From an uncultured Acidobacteriaceae bacterium (lineage in GTDB: Bacteria; Acidobacteriota; Terriglobia; Terriglobales; Acidobacteriaceae): a DNA stretch of 64,000 nucleotides. The notes under the pieces are model-generated. The model saw nothing but the letters and a program-made list of their open reading frames with translations, was not told the DNA's origin and did not search any database. The number at the start of each line of letters is the position of its first letter. The first letter of the stretch is position 1. Positions 54,198-62,684 of the stretch are shown here, piece by piece. The stretch lies in the NCBI GenBank assembly GCA_937879855.1, contig CALFMO010000035.1, positions 35,819-99,818 on the forward strand, in the 5' to 3' direction. Position numbers and translations under genes: made by a program.

Positions 54198-57100
54198 CTA
54201 TTTTCGCTCATTGTAGTCGAACCAGTATCCTCGCTGCTCATTCCCTGACATGTGTCGTGTGTTGTATTCCAGCGAATAATTTACGTGCACATCATCGAGG
54301 GGAAACGACTTCTTCGGCGGATATGGATAGTCGCCCATGCTGAGGAAGGGGAGCGGCGCCACGTAGTTTCCTTCGGCCGCATAAAAGTCCATGTCTTTTT
54401 CGTAGCCGTTAGCCGCAAAGAAATAATCACGCACCCAACCTTTGGGAAGCGCCGGAAGATTCGTGGGATCGAAGTCCAGTCGCACTTCATCTCCCGAGCC
54501 AAAGACCGCGAGCTTGTCATCGGTTGCGGTGAGCAGCGGCAGCACGTCCCCATAACGCGTGTATGTTCCAGACGGACGCGTGTACGGCCCCGTGGCACTG
54601 GCCTTTTCATAGATGTAGTGCACGTTCCCCGGAGGGGTGCCTTCAATCTTGAACGGATACCCGTGAAATTCAAGATCGGCCCGCACTAGCGGAACCGAAG
54701 TCACGCAGTAATCGTAGCGCCCGCATTCCTTCGCCCCGCTCAGGGCAGGCTCTGCCGGCTGTCCCGAGGGCGTCTCGCCCTCGGACGCCCGCGCCAATTT
54801 CGCTGCATCTTGTCTACTGCGATTGATCAGAATGCTATCCCAGTAAATCTGCAGATTGGTAGTGATACGAACTAGCCGCGTGCCCAGCGGCAACTTTCCT
54901 GTAAGATTGGCGGTCATGGTACGCGGGCCCCCGGCGGGAAAGCCCATGTCATCCATCACGCGCTTCCATTTCCCCTGCGCGTCCATCACTTCCACGTACG
55001 GCGAAATTGCTTCGATTCCGGCTTGCGACGCCGCATACATGCTGTTCGCAGAAAAATATTCAACCTCGCCATGCAGCAATAGCCATAGCGGCCCGCCCTG
55101 GTAAGCCTGCCCGAGATCGAGCGTCAGAGTGTGCGGCTGGGCGAAGCCCAAAAACTGCGTCAGCGTAAAATCGCCGAAGTAACGATGCGCCAGCAGGTCC
55201 GGCAGAACATCGTGGCCGTGCTCATCCCACGCTCCGGCAGGCGGACGCTCGTCGCGGCTCACCACAACTTTGAATGCAGGATAAGGCGGATTCGACGCGA
55301 AATATTCGTTGGGATACACCTCGACATCCGCCGGATGATCGACCGCCATCAATCGCACTTGATCCAGATAAACGGCTTCTTCGAGTGGCTCCATGAAACG
55401 GAAACTCAAAGTTGGGTGCACCGTCCTTGTCGCTGCGTTTGTTGCAGCGACAAGGCGGGGATTTTGACCTTCTCGCTCCCGAATTATGCTGCGATCAACC
55501 TTGATGTACTCCACTGGCCGCGGAATGTTACGCTGCCCCGGCCCAACCCAGTGTCCCACCACGCCGGCACCCAGCATGTCCGCGACAAATTCGTAGCGTT
55601 CGCCATTCCACACGAACAACGTGGGACACGAACTGCCACGGCGGTCAATCTCAAGGAAGTTCTGCTGCTTGTTTCCCGCCACCTGAATCTCATCTTCCAG
55701 CACGCCGGTGGGCCACAGCATGCGCACGATGTCGGCGTCTTTGGAATCGCCCAGGCCAACGACAATGTCGCTGGAATTCTGCCCGAGATAGCCGTTCGAT
55801 CCCGCGATCTCAAACTTCTGCCGGTTGCCGCCTGAGAAAACTTCAACCTTAGTGCCGATGGCGGATTTGTTGTCGTTCAGTCCCTTGAGCGAGAGTCGCA
55901 GCCAATGATTCTGATTGGCGCCTTCATTCCGCAGTAGAACGGCCGGTCCATGATTCTGCGTGATCAACAGATCGGTAGTGCCATCGCCGTCATAGTCACC
56001 GGTGATGATGGCCCGCGGATCTTTGAGCTGAATCTTGTCGAGGCCAACATCGGCAGTAACATCCTTAAATCCGTCGGGGCCAAGATTACGGAACAGCCGC
56101 ACCTCGCCTTTCCCATCCTTGGACTCGCCGACCGCGACCAGATCGACCCAGCCATCGTTGTCATAGTCGAACGCGGCAATGCCATAGCTTTTCGTCCACG
56201 GAACCTGGGGAAGTTCGACCGCATTGAACGTCTGTCCCTTATTGTTACGCCAGAGCGTTACACTGCCGTTTGTTCCGCCGAAGTGCGTGAATGCCACATC
56301 CATCCACCCATCGTGGTCAAAATCCAGAACGGCGGCGCCCATCACCGGCCCGGGCATAGGGCTCGACCACGGCTTCTTCACGAGAAATCTTCCCTCTCGA
56401 GGATTTTCTAAGATCACTGGCGGGAGATCAGGAGCCATGCCGAGCCCAGGAACAAGAATGTCAACGGCTCGATCGTTGTTGTAATCGGTTCCGATTGCAC
56501 CTTGTCCGCCCGACGAGCCGATACCCAAAAAGCCGAGCTCCTCGGTCACGTTCGTAAACGTTCCGTTTCCGTTATTTCGGAACATGTCTCCCCACTCTGC
56601 TTTGTCTCCGCTGCGAGTGACGAGCAGGTCGACGTCGCCATCGTGGTCGTAGTCGATAAACGTCACACCCAGGTTCAGATTATTCGCACCGACGTTGGCG
56701 TCGGAAGACATTTCTTTGAACGTTCCATTCTTTTCGTTATGAAGTAAGAGGACGCCGTCATTCTTGCTGACCGCAATGTCGGTCCAACCATCGTTGTCGT
56801 AGTCTCCCGCAGTGCAACCAACGCCGTGCAACTTCGAATCAATTCCAGCTTTCTTGGTTACGTCTTCAAACTTTCCATTGCCGAGGTTGTGGTACAGCGA
56901 CATCCCACCCTGCGCCCCGTTATCTGCAACGAAGATGTCGATCTTGCCATCATTGTCATAATCCAGAAAGCAGGCGCCCGGGCCGAGTGGTTGAGTTGAA
57001 TACGAAGCATCGGAAGCGCTGGATGCGAGTCCGGCCTCTTTCGTCACATCCACAAATCGAACTTTGATGGGCGCCGGTGCCTTCAACACGACTTGCGCCG

Positions 57101-57761
57101 ACTCCACCGCGCGGGAATACTGCCCCTGCTCCCCGTATGCCAGGCTCATGGGCGCGCCGATCTTATGCTGCGTGATGTATTGAAATTTCTTCAGATGATC
57201 GCGAGCGTGATCGACGTCAGAAGATTGCTGGTAGGCGCGGGATAATCCGAATTCCGCCGACGCGTGCAGCGGATTGATCCTCAACGCTTGCTGGAAGGCC
57301 CCAATGGCCTGCGGAAATTGCTTCGCCTGCACGTACGCGGTGCCCAGAAAATACCAGGTGTCGGCGTCATTCGGGTCAATTTCAGTCACGCGCTTGAACG
57401 CATCAATCGCCGCCTGCGCGTCGCCCGTATTCTTGGCCAACATCCCGAGGCCGTACCAGGCGTATGGATTTTTCGGATCCTGTTTGAGCGCATCTTCGAA
57501 CGCGACTTTGGCCTCGTCCACTTTTTGCAGGTTCACATAGGCAATGCCCTGGTTCAGCCGCGAGATTGCCAGCTTAGGATCGGCTTCGGTGGCCTGCTGG
57601 AAGGCCTTCAGGCCCTTCTCGAAAAGCTGCTGGTTCATGTAGGCACAACCGAGATTATTCAGGCGCGCGGCCTCAACGGGATTTGATTGAGAGGCAGGAG
57701 TGAGCAAGCCAAAGGCGGCAAGCAGCGCCGTGCTGAGAATGGCAAACAGTCTGAAATTCAT
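54198..57761 (-). CDS. TPR and FG-GAP/CRTAC-type surface protein
   Basis: An exported protein of 1187 residues with a signal peptide (LLAAFGLLTPASQ). Residues ~30-210 hold five TPR repeats (AWYGLGMLAKNTGDAQAAIDAFKRV...). Residues ~235-640 hold seven or so FG-GAP/VCBS repeats, with Asp-rich calcium-binding loops such as DYDNDGKIDIFVADN. Residues ~640-710 form an ASPIC/UnbV-type domain (NQNHWLRLSLKG...SNGYLGQNSSDIVVGLG). The C-terminal ~475 residues are unknown. A repeat element is inserted in frame at ~990-1014. Probable calcium-dependent surface or matrix protein. Lies between the amidase and the permease. Confidence 0.85.
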   Translation of the reverse strand: MNFRLFAILSTALLAAFGLLTPASQSNPVEAARLNNLGCAYMNQQLFEKGLKAFQQATEADPKLAISRLNQGIAYVNLQKVDEAKVAFEDALKQDPKNPYAWYGLGMLAKNTGDAQAAIDAFKRVTEIDPNDADTWYFLGTAYVQAKQFPQAIGAFQQALRINPLHASAEFGLSRAYQQSSDVDHARDHLKKFQYITQHKIGAPMSLAYGEQGQYSRAVESAQVVLKAPAPIKVRFVDVTKEAGLASSASDASYSTQPLGPGACFLDYDNDGKIDIFVADNGAQGGMSLYHNLGNGKFEDVTKKAGIDSKLHGVGCTAGDYDNDGWTDIAVSKNDGVLLLHNEKNGTFKEMSSDANVGANNLNLGVTFIDYDHDGDVDLLVTRSGDKAEWGDMFRNNGNGTFTNVTEELGFLGIGSSGGQGAIGTDYNNDRAVDILVPGLGMAPDLPPVILENPREGRFLVKKPWSSPMPGPVMGAAVLDFDHDGWMDVAFTHFGGTNGSVTLWRNNKGQTFNAVELPQVPWTKSYGIAAFDYDNDGWVDLVAVGESKDGKGEVRLFRNLGPDGFKDVTADVGLDKIQLKDPRAIITGDYDGDGTTDLLITQNHGPAVLLRNEGANQNHWLRLSLKGLNDNKSAIGTKVEVFSGGNRQKFEIAGSNGYLGQNSSDIVVGLGDSKDADIVRMLWPTGVLEDEIQVAGNKQQNFLEIDRRGSSCPTLFVWNGERYEFVADMLGAGVVGHWVGPGQRNIPRPVEYIKVDRSIIREREGQNPRLVAATNAATRTVHPTLSFRFMEPLEEAVYLDQVRLMAVDHPADVEVYPNEYFASNPPYPAFKVVVSRDERPPAGAWDEHGHDVLPDLLAHRYFGDFTLTQFLGFAQPHTLTLDLGQAYQGGPLWLLLHGEVEYFSANSMYAASQAGIEAISPYVEVMDAQGKWKRVMDDMGFPAGGPRTMTANLTGKLPLGTRLVRITTNLQIYWDSILINRSRQDAAKLARASEGETPSGQPAEPALSGAKECGRYDYCVTSVPLVRADLEFHGYPFKIEGTPPGNVHYIYEKASATGPYTRPSGTYTRYGDVLPLLTATDDKLAVFGSGDEVRLDFDPTNLPALPKGWVRDYFFAANGYEKDMDFYAAEGNYVAPLPFLSMGDYPYPPKKSFPLDDVHVNYSLEYNTRHMSGNEQRGYWFDYNERK
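54720..54790. repeat. Repeat element inside the FG-GAP protein gene
   Basis: Reading the minus strand: CGAGGGCGAGACGCCCTCG (itself a palindrome), then GACAGCCGGCAGAGCCTGCC, CTGAGC and GGGCGCTAC. It matches the intergenic element at 46081-46133 at most positions. The frame stays open, giving the Ala/Pro/Glu-rich stretch SEGETPSGQPAEPALSG. Confidence 0.7.
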
Positions 57762-57854
57762 TTCGCTAACGATTTAATCACAGAGCGCACTTATGGTGTG
57801 CTCGAAATCCTGCATGAGATCGTTAATGCAGCGGCAGCCGCGGAGAATACAGGG

Positions 57855-59270
57855 CTAGCGAATGGGCGGCTCTCGCCACGCTCCGCACTCCTTTTCTAAC
57901 GTCGCGGCCACCGCCAACACTTGCTCTTCTTCCCAAGGCCGGCCGACAATTTGTACTCCAATCGGCAAACCGTCCCCGGAGTGGGTCACTGGAACCACAG
58001 CGGCAGGGTTTCCCAAAAGGTTGAACCATTCGGTATAGCTCCAGGCGTCGAGGTAGTGCACCGTCTTGCCTTCGATCGTCCAACTGCGCTCTCCGTGGCG
58101 GAAGGCAGCAATGGCGGCCGCCGGGCATAAAAGAATTGAGTAGTTCCGCATTTGCCGCAGAAACTCTGCCCGCAGATTGTCGCGGCTAATCCAGGCCCCA
58201 AGCAGAGAGTCGCCGGTAAGCGGCAGTTCCGCTTCCGACCATTCGAGGAATTGACTGAGGATCGGACTCATATCGCGCTCGCGGCCGCGGAACATCGGAC
58301 GAATTAACATTCCGCCGGCGCTGACGAAGAATTTCTTCCACAACTCGCGCGCCTCTTCGAGACCTGCTGGTCGAAACGGTTCGACCTGAAATCCAGCATC
58401 CTGCAGAGCTTTTGCGGCAGTGCGCACCGCCGCGCGAATCTCTGGGGCAACAGGCGTACGGCCATCGTCCTCGAAATAACCGATGCGCATTTCCCGAGCC
58501 TCGCTGTCGTTCGGCCAGCGCAGCGGGACCGGTGCGGCGCAGGCGTCGCCGTCGTCGGGACCCTGCATCACCTCGAACAAAGCTCTTACATCGGCAACGG
58601 TCCGCGCCATTGGGCCGACCACGCCAATCAGCGCGAACGGGCCGCCGGACGGTGGGAAGTGGCCCGTCGCCGGAACGCGACCAGGCGTCGGCTTCAGCCC
58701 GCAGATTCCGCTGAAATGTGCCGGCACCCGTATCGACCCGCCGCCGTCGCTGCCCACGCCGGCCGCCGACATTCCTGCTGCGATGGCTGCCGCTTCGCCG
58801 CCACTCGACCCTCCGGGCGTGCGCTCGAGATCCCACGGGCTGTTCGTGCGGCCGTACAAAAGATTGTCCGTCTCCCACGCCATCAGAAGCTCGGGCGCGT
58901 TGGTCACCCCCAGGACGATTGCGCCCGCATCGCGCAGGCGTGCGACCAAGGGCGCCTCTTCGGTGGCAACACGTCCTGCGCGCAACCGGGTGCCCGCCTC
59001 ACAGCGCAGCCCTGCAACTTCCAGAGAACTCTTGATGCTGATGGGAACCCCGTGCAGCCGTCCGAGACTTCTTCCGCTCCTCACCGCGGCCTCGGCTGCG
59101 TGAGCTTCGCTCTGAACCCGCTCTGCGGCGACGTGAACGAAGGCATTCAACTTCGGATTCAGTCTCTCAATCTTCGTCAGATGTGCTTCGACCAGTTCTA
59201 CCGGAGAGATTTTCTTCTCGCGGATCTGCTGAGCCATGTCAACGGCGGAGAGAAACGTGATATCACCCAT
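57855..59270 (-). CDS. Amidase-signature family hydrolase
   Basis: A 471-residue amidase-signature enzyme that hydrolyses a carboxamide. The Ser-Ser-Lys triad is seen as Lys80 (SIKSS), cis-Ser155 in GGSSGG and the nucleophile Ser179 in GSDGGGSIR. The family usually has GSDTGGS, so a Gly replaces the Thr. No signal peptide. It is not clearly the GatA subunit of the amidotransferase: no gatB or gatC is nearby and the C-terminal half differs. ATG at 59270 aligns with family starts; ATG 59309 is an alternative. It leads a run of three minus-strand genes (FG-GAP protein, permease). Confidence 0.9.
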   Translation of the reverse strand: MGDITFLSAVDMAQQIREKKISPVELVEAHLTKIERLNPKLNAFVHVAAERVQSEAHAAEAAVRSGRSLGRLHGVPISIKSSLEVAGLRCEAGTRLRAGRVATEEAPLVARLRDAGAIVLGVTNAPELLMAWETDNLLYGRTNSPWDLERTPGGSSGGEAAAIAAGMSAAGVGSDGGGSIRVPAHFSGICGLKPTPGRVPATGHFPPSGGPFALIGVVGPMARTVADVRALFEVMQGPDDGDACAAPVPLRWPNDSEAREMRIGYFEDDGRTPVAPEIRAAVRTAAKALQDAGFQVEPFRPAGLEEARELWKKFFVSAGGMLIRPMFRGRERDMSPILSQFLEWSEAELPLTGDSLLGAWISRDNLRAEFLRQMRNYSILLCPAAAIAAFRHGERSWTIEGKTVHYLDAWSYTEWFNLLGNPAAVVPVTHSGDGLPIGVQIVGRPWEEEQVLAVAATLEKECGAWREPPIR

Positions 59271-59621
59271 TCGACGATCAATCTCGCGACAGAAGGGCGA
59301 GTCTAGCATGCGTGCTTGCGCGGCGCGCAGGACGTCTCCATTCTTGCTGTTCGCCGTTTACGATCGCCCGGATCAGTAACAATTGGTATTCCGACCAGCC
59401 ACCTGTCGTTCTCCACCAGCGACCTATCGTTCCGACCGCAAGTGAATCTGTTTCCCTCCGAGCCAAAGACCCCGTATGCAAAACCCTCCCGGCTAACCTT
59501 TTTCGCCTCCTCGAGGTCTAAGTAACTACATGTCAGCAGGGAACTTTACCGAACCCGGCTGCGTATCTCTGATCAGATGGTTGGGCGGGATTGAGACCCC
59601 TCGCCTGAACGTTTACCCGGG

Positions 59622-59655
59622 TGCCCCCACGCTCCTCCCCGGAGGCGTGGGGGCA
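59622..59655. promoter_or_regulatory. Strong hairpin before the first MacB-type permease
   Basis: Perfect 11-base arms TGCCCCCACGC / GCGTGGGGGCA with further pairing inside the loop, ending 19 bases before the ATG at 59675. The gap 59310-59674 otherwise holds no gene. It may be a terminator-like attenuator or a repeat; no T-run follows. Confidence 0.5.
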
Positions 59656-59674
59656 TGACTGTGTCTCTATCTCT

Positions 59675-60922
59675 ATGCGCATGCTTCTCGACATCATCCG
59701 GCAGTCGCTCGCGACTCTCTGGGCGCACAAACTGCGTTCGTTCCTGACCATGTTTGGCATCGCCTGGGGAGTGGGGTCGTTGCTGCTTCTTGTGGGGCTG
59801 GGCGAAGGCTTCCGCAGCGGTCAGGAGAAGCAGCTCGCCACCTTGGGACAAAACATTATGTTTATGTTTCCCGGGCGGATTCCCGCGGTCGAGGGCAGCA
59901 CGCAATCCGGGCAGACTTATTACTTTACTTACAAGGATTATCTGGCGATTCGCAGCGAGGCGCAGTTTGTGGGAGCGTTGTCGCCAGTGCTGAATCGTGA
60001 GGACATTCGCGCAGTGAGCGACTACGGGTCCACCAACGGCCAGGTGTTTGGTGTAGCCCCCGATTACAACCAGATTCGCAACGTTCCGGTGCAGCCCGGC
60101 CGGTGGTTCAACAATCAGGACAATGCCGATCGGCGTCGCGTGGCGGTAGTGGGATGGGAATTACTCAAGAATATGTTTCCGGGACGGCCCGCTGTCGGTT
60201 CTACGATTCTGCTGAACGGCATCAATTTCGACGTCGTCGGCGTGGTCGCGAAAGTGGGACGCGACGGCAATAACGGGACCAACTCGCGTATCTTTATCCC
60301 GATCGATACCATGCGCGATCTTTTCCCGTTGACCAAAGCGAATTCAGAAAACGCGATCTCATTCCTCAACTATCAGCCCATCAGCAAAGATCTGCACACT
60401 CAAGCGAAGGAAGAAATTCATCGCATCATCGCGCGCCGTCACGGTTTCAGTCCCAAGCTGCAAGACGCCTTCGAAGATTGGGACACGATTGAAAATATGA
60501 GGCGCGTGGGCAGAATTTTCGACGCCATGGACTGGTTCCTGGGAGTGGTCGGCGTGGTGACTCTCGGTCTGGGAGCCATCGGCATCATCAACATCATGCT
60601 AGTGTCGGTGACGGAGCGAACGAAAGAGATTGGCCTCCGCAAGGCGCTGGGCGCGACTTACCGCGCGATCCTGACCCAGTTTTTCATCGAGGGAGCGTTT
60701 CTTACAGCTTTCAGCGGCGGCATCGGACTGGCTATTGCAACCGGCTTCGTAACCCTATTGGCGATGTTGCCATCGCCGGAGGGCTTTGATACGCCGCGCA
60801 TCATCCCGGCGTCAGCCCTGGCAGCCATCGGATCGCTGGCGATTGCGGGCATAGCGGCTGGACTATATCCCGCGCGCAAGGCCGCGCTGCTGCCGCCGGT
60901 CGAAGCGTTGAGGCAGGAATGA
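59675..60922 (+). CDS. MacB-type ABC permease (first)
   Basis: A 415-residue permease of the MacB/FtsX fold without an ATPase domain: one N-terminal membrane helix (~18-38), a large periplasmic domain (~40-270, MacB_PCD) and three C-terminal helices (~285-405). The coupling stretch MLVSVTERTKEIGLRKALGA and the terminal PARKAALLPPVEALR motif are typical. The substrate is unknown. ATG at 59675 is the best in-frame start near the first helix, without a good ribosome site. The matching ATPase and adaptor may be those at 24.3-26.6 kb. Confidence 0.9.
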   Translation: MRMLLDIIRQSLATLWAHKLRSFLTMFGIAWGVGSLLLLVGLGEGFRSGQEKQLATLGQNIMFMFPGRIPAVEGSTQSGQTYYFTYKDYLAIRSEAQFVGALSPVLNREDIRAVSDYGSTNGQVFGVAPDYNQIRNVPVQPGRWFNNQDNADRRRVAVVGWELLKNMFPGRPAVGSTILLNGINFDVVGVVAKVGRDGNNGTNSRIFIPIDTMRDLFPLTKANSENAISFLNYQPISKDLHTQAKEEIHRIIARRHGFSPKLQDAFEDWDTIENMRRVGRIFDAMDWFLGVVGVVTLGLGAIGIINIMLVSVTERTKEIGLRKALGATYRAILTQFFIEGAFLTAFSGGIGLAIATGFVTLLAMLPSPEGFDTPRIIPASALAAIGSLAIAGIAAGLYPARKAALLPPVEALRQE

Positions 60923-60923
60923 T

Positions 60924-61017
60924 ATTGATTGATGATTGCTGATTGCTGATTGATGATTGAAAAGCCGAACCTTCAAAGGGTTTTCAATCAACAATCAGCA
61001 ATCAAAAATCAACAATT
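60924..61017. repeat. Heptad-unit inverted repeat between the two permeases
   Basis: Starts one base after the stop of the first permease. The left arm is ATTG then ATTGATG, ATTGCTG, ATTGCTG, ATTGATG, ATTGAAA. The right arm is CAATCAA, CAATCAG, CAATCAA, AAATCAA, CAATT. The arms of about 37 bases are close to perfect complements around a 20-base spacer. It has the same design as the three full copies in the dcw cluster 50 kb away. Confidence 0.85.
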
Positions 61018-61039
61018 CGCAAGCACGAAAGAAGCTCAG

Positions 61040-61063
61040 AGCTAGTAGCTAGAAGCTAGCAGC
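61040..61063. repeat. AGCTAGN tandem units
   Basis: Three 7-base units (AGCTAGT, AGCTAGA, AGCTAGC) and a partial AGCT, just before the ribosome site of the second permease. Another short 7-base-period repeat, different in sequence from the heptad arms. Confidence 0.6.
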
Positions 61064-61082
61064 TGAAATCCAGGAGTTGTCC

Positions 61083-62321
61083 ATGATCGTCGACCTCGCA
61101 AGCCAGGCCTACAATGCGCTTCGCCACAACCGCCGACGCACAGTACTCACCATGCTCGGCATGGCCTGGGGAATCGCGACGGTTGTGCTTCTGCTCGCCT
61201 ATGGCACTGGCTTCGAGCGTGGCTTGTGGTCCGCGTTCCGCTCTTTTGGCACCAACCTCGTTTTCATTTTTCCGGGCCGCACGGAGTTGCAGGCGGGAGG
61301 GACCAAGGCGGGCACCCAGGTTCGCCTCACCGTGAACGATCTCGACTACATTCGCGCCGAAGTTCCATTGCTGAAGCGCGTTTCTCCGGAAGCGTTCAAG
61401 AATTGCGTGGTCGCCTATAGCACGCGCAGCGCGAACTATGGCGTCAGCGGCGTGTATGCCACGTACGGCCGCATGCGCAAAATGGATGTCGAGGAAGGCA
61501 GTTTCTTCAGCGATGCCGACGACTTCACGCACACCCGCGTCGCCGTGATCGGATCCGACGCGAAGAAGAAGCTCTTCTCTGGCCAGAACGCACTCGGCGA
61601 GAAGATTCGCCTTGACGGTATTTCGTATCAGATCGTCGGCATACTCAAGCATCAGGTGCAGAATGGCGACGACAACATCAACGAGCATGTTTACGTTCCC
61701 TTCAGTGCCATGAGCGATCTGATGAACACGTACTACTTGAGCTCAGTCGTTATGGAATACGAAGGCGATCATGCCAAGGTGGTGAAGGGCGTGCGTGATT
61801 CCATGGCCTTCCATCACAGCTTCGATCCCAAGGATCACCGCGCCATCTTCGTCTTCGATGTCTTCGCCGACCTCATGGACTTGCAGGTCATCTCCACCGG
61901 GATCAAGATTCTGCTTGGCTTTATCGGCTTACTCACACTCGGCATTGGCGGTGTTGGATTGATGAACATCATGCTGGTCTCGGTCACCCAACGCACCCGC
62001 GAGATTGGCGTAGAAAAAGCGCTGGGCGCGCATCGCTGGCACATCCTGTTCCAATTCCTCGCCGAGGCCCTGGTGATCACCGCTCTGGGCGGCATGTTGG
62101 GCGTGGTACTGGCTTATCTGGTCTCGTGGTCGGTGGGATCGCTGACGCTCTGGAGCGCGTTTGAAGACAACGCGAGCGAAGGCGACATTCACCTATATAT
62201 CGACGCGGCCACACTGATGTGGTCGACCGCCATTCTAAGTTTCGTCGGCATCGTGAGCGGCATGCTGCCCGCGATCAAGGCGGCCAGGCTCAATCCAATC
62301 GAGGCGCTGCGCTACGAATAG
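61083..62321 (+). CDS. MacB-type ABC permease (second)
   Basis: A 412-residue relative of the preceding permease, with the same layout: N-terminal helix (~20-40), periplasmic domain (~42-275) and three C-terminal helices, the coupling motif MLVSVTQRTREIGVEKALGAHRW and the terminal PAIKAARLNPIEALRYE. ATG at 61083 has AGGAG six bases upstream, better than the in-frame TTG 61077. Two such half-permeases together probably form the dimeric channel. It is separated from the first by the heptad repeat and the AGCTAG units. Confidence 0.9.
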   Translation: MIVDLASQAYNALRHNRRRTVLTMLGMAWGIATVVLLLAYGTGFERGLWSAFRSFGTNLVFIFPGRTELQAGGTKAGTQVRLTVNDLDYIRAEVPLLKRVSPEAFKNCVVAYSTRSANYGVSGVYATYGRMRKMDVEEGSFFSDADDFTHTRVAVIGSDAKKKLFSGQNALGEKIRLDGISYQIVGILKHQVQNGDDNINEHVYVPFSAMSDLMNTYYLSSVVMEYEGDHAKVVKGVRDSMAFHHSFDPKDHRAIFVFDVFADLMDLQVISTGIKILLGFIGLLTLGIGGVGLMNIMLVSVTQRTREIGVEKALGAHRWHILFQFLAEALVITALGGMLGVVLAYLVSWSVGSLTLWSAFEDNASEGDIHLYIDAATLMWSTAILSFVGIVSGMLPAIKAARLNPIEALRYE

Positions 62322-62369
62322 TTTCCTCCGTGTCCTCTGTGATCTCTGTGGTTAGCTTTTCTTTTCCGC

Positions 62370-62375
62370 TAGAAT
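62370..62375 (+). promoter_or_regulatory. -10-like box directly before the small gene
   Basis: TAGAAT ends six bases before the GTG at 62382; no Shine-Dalgarno is present. It follows a degenerate TCCTCTGTG...TCTGTGGTT repeat stretch. The arrangement repeats that of murE and murG. Confidence 0.35.
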
Positions 62376-62381
62376 CGCCAA

Positions 62382-62684
62382 GTGAGTGAAACCGACATTT
62401 CCCGCCTCGACCGCGTCCTCACGCAACTACGCCTTTACGAACACCCACTGCTGAACTTCTCTGCGCGCGCTAAGGGAGAAGGCGTGGAGGTCATCATCAA
62501 GTTCAAAGATGAATCGGTTCCGGTGCACACTTATTACTTCGATCTCCATCCGCGCGATCTCGACGATCCCCAGTTCGAATGGAGCTTCCAGCGCCAACTC
62601 TTCGATGCCCTGCACGACTATTTCGTAGAGATGTTCATCCGCACCCCGCAAGATCGCGCCGAACGACATCGGAAGGGACTTTGA
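62382..62684 (+). CDS. Small conserved hypothetical protein before the methyltransferase
   Basis: A 100-residue protein with a mixed strand/helix pattern (GVEVIIKFKDESVPVHTYYFDLHPRDL, then QRQLFDALHDYFVEMF). I do not recognise a domain. The GTG start at 62382 immediately follows the TAGAAT box. Its stop overlaps the TTG start of the methyltransferase gene (TTGA), so the two are coupled and probably work together. Confidence 0.65.
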   Translation: MSETDISRLDRVLTQLRLYEHPLLNFSARAKGEGVEVIIKFKDESVPVHTYYFDLHPRDLDDPQFEWSFQRQLFDALHDYFVEMFIRTPQDRAERHRKGL

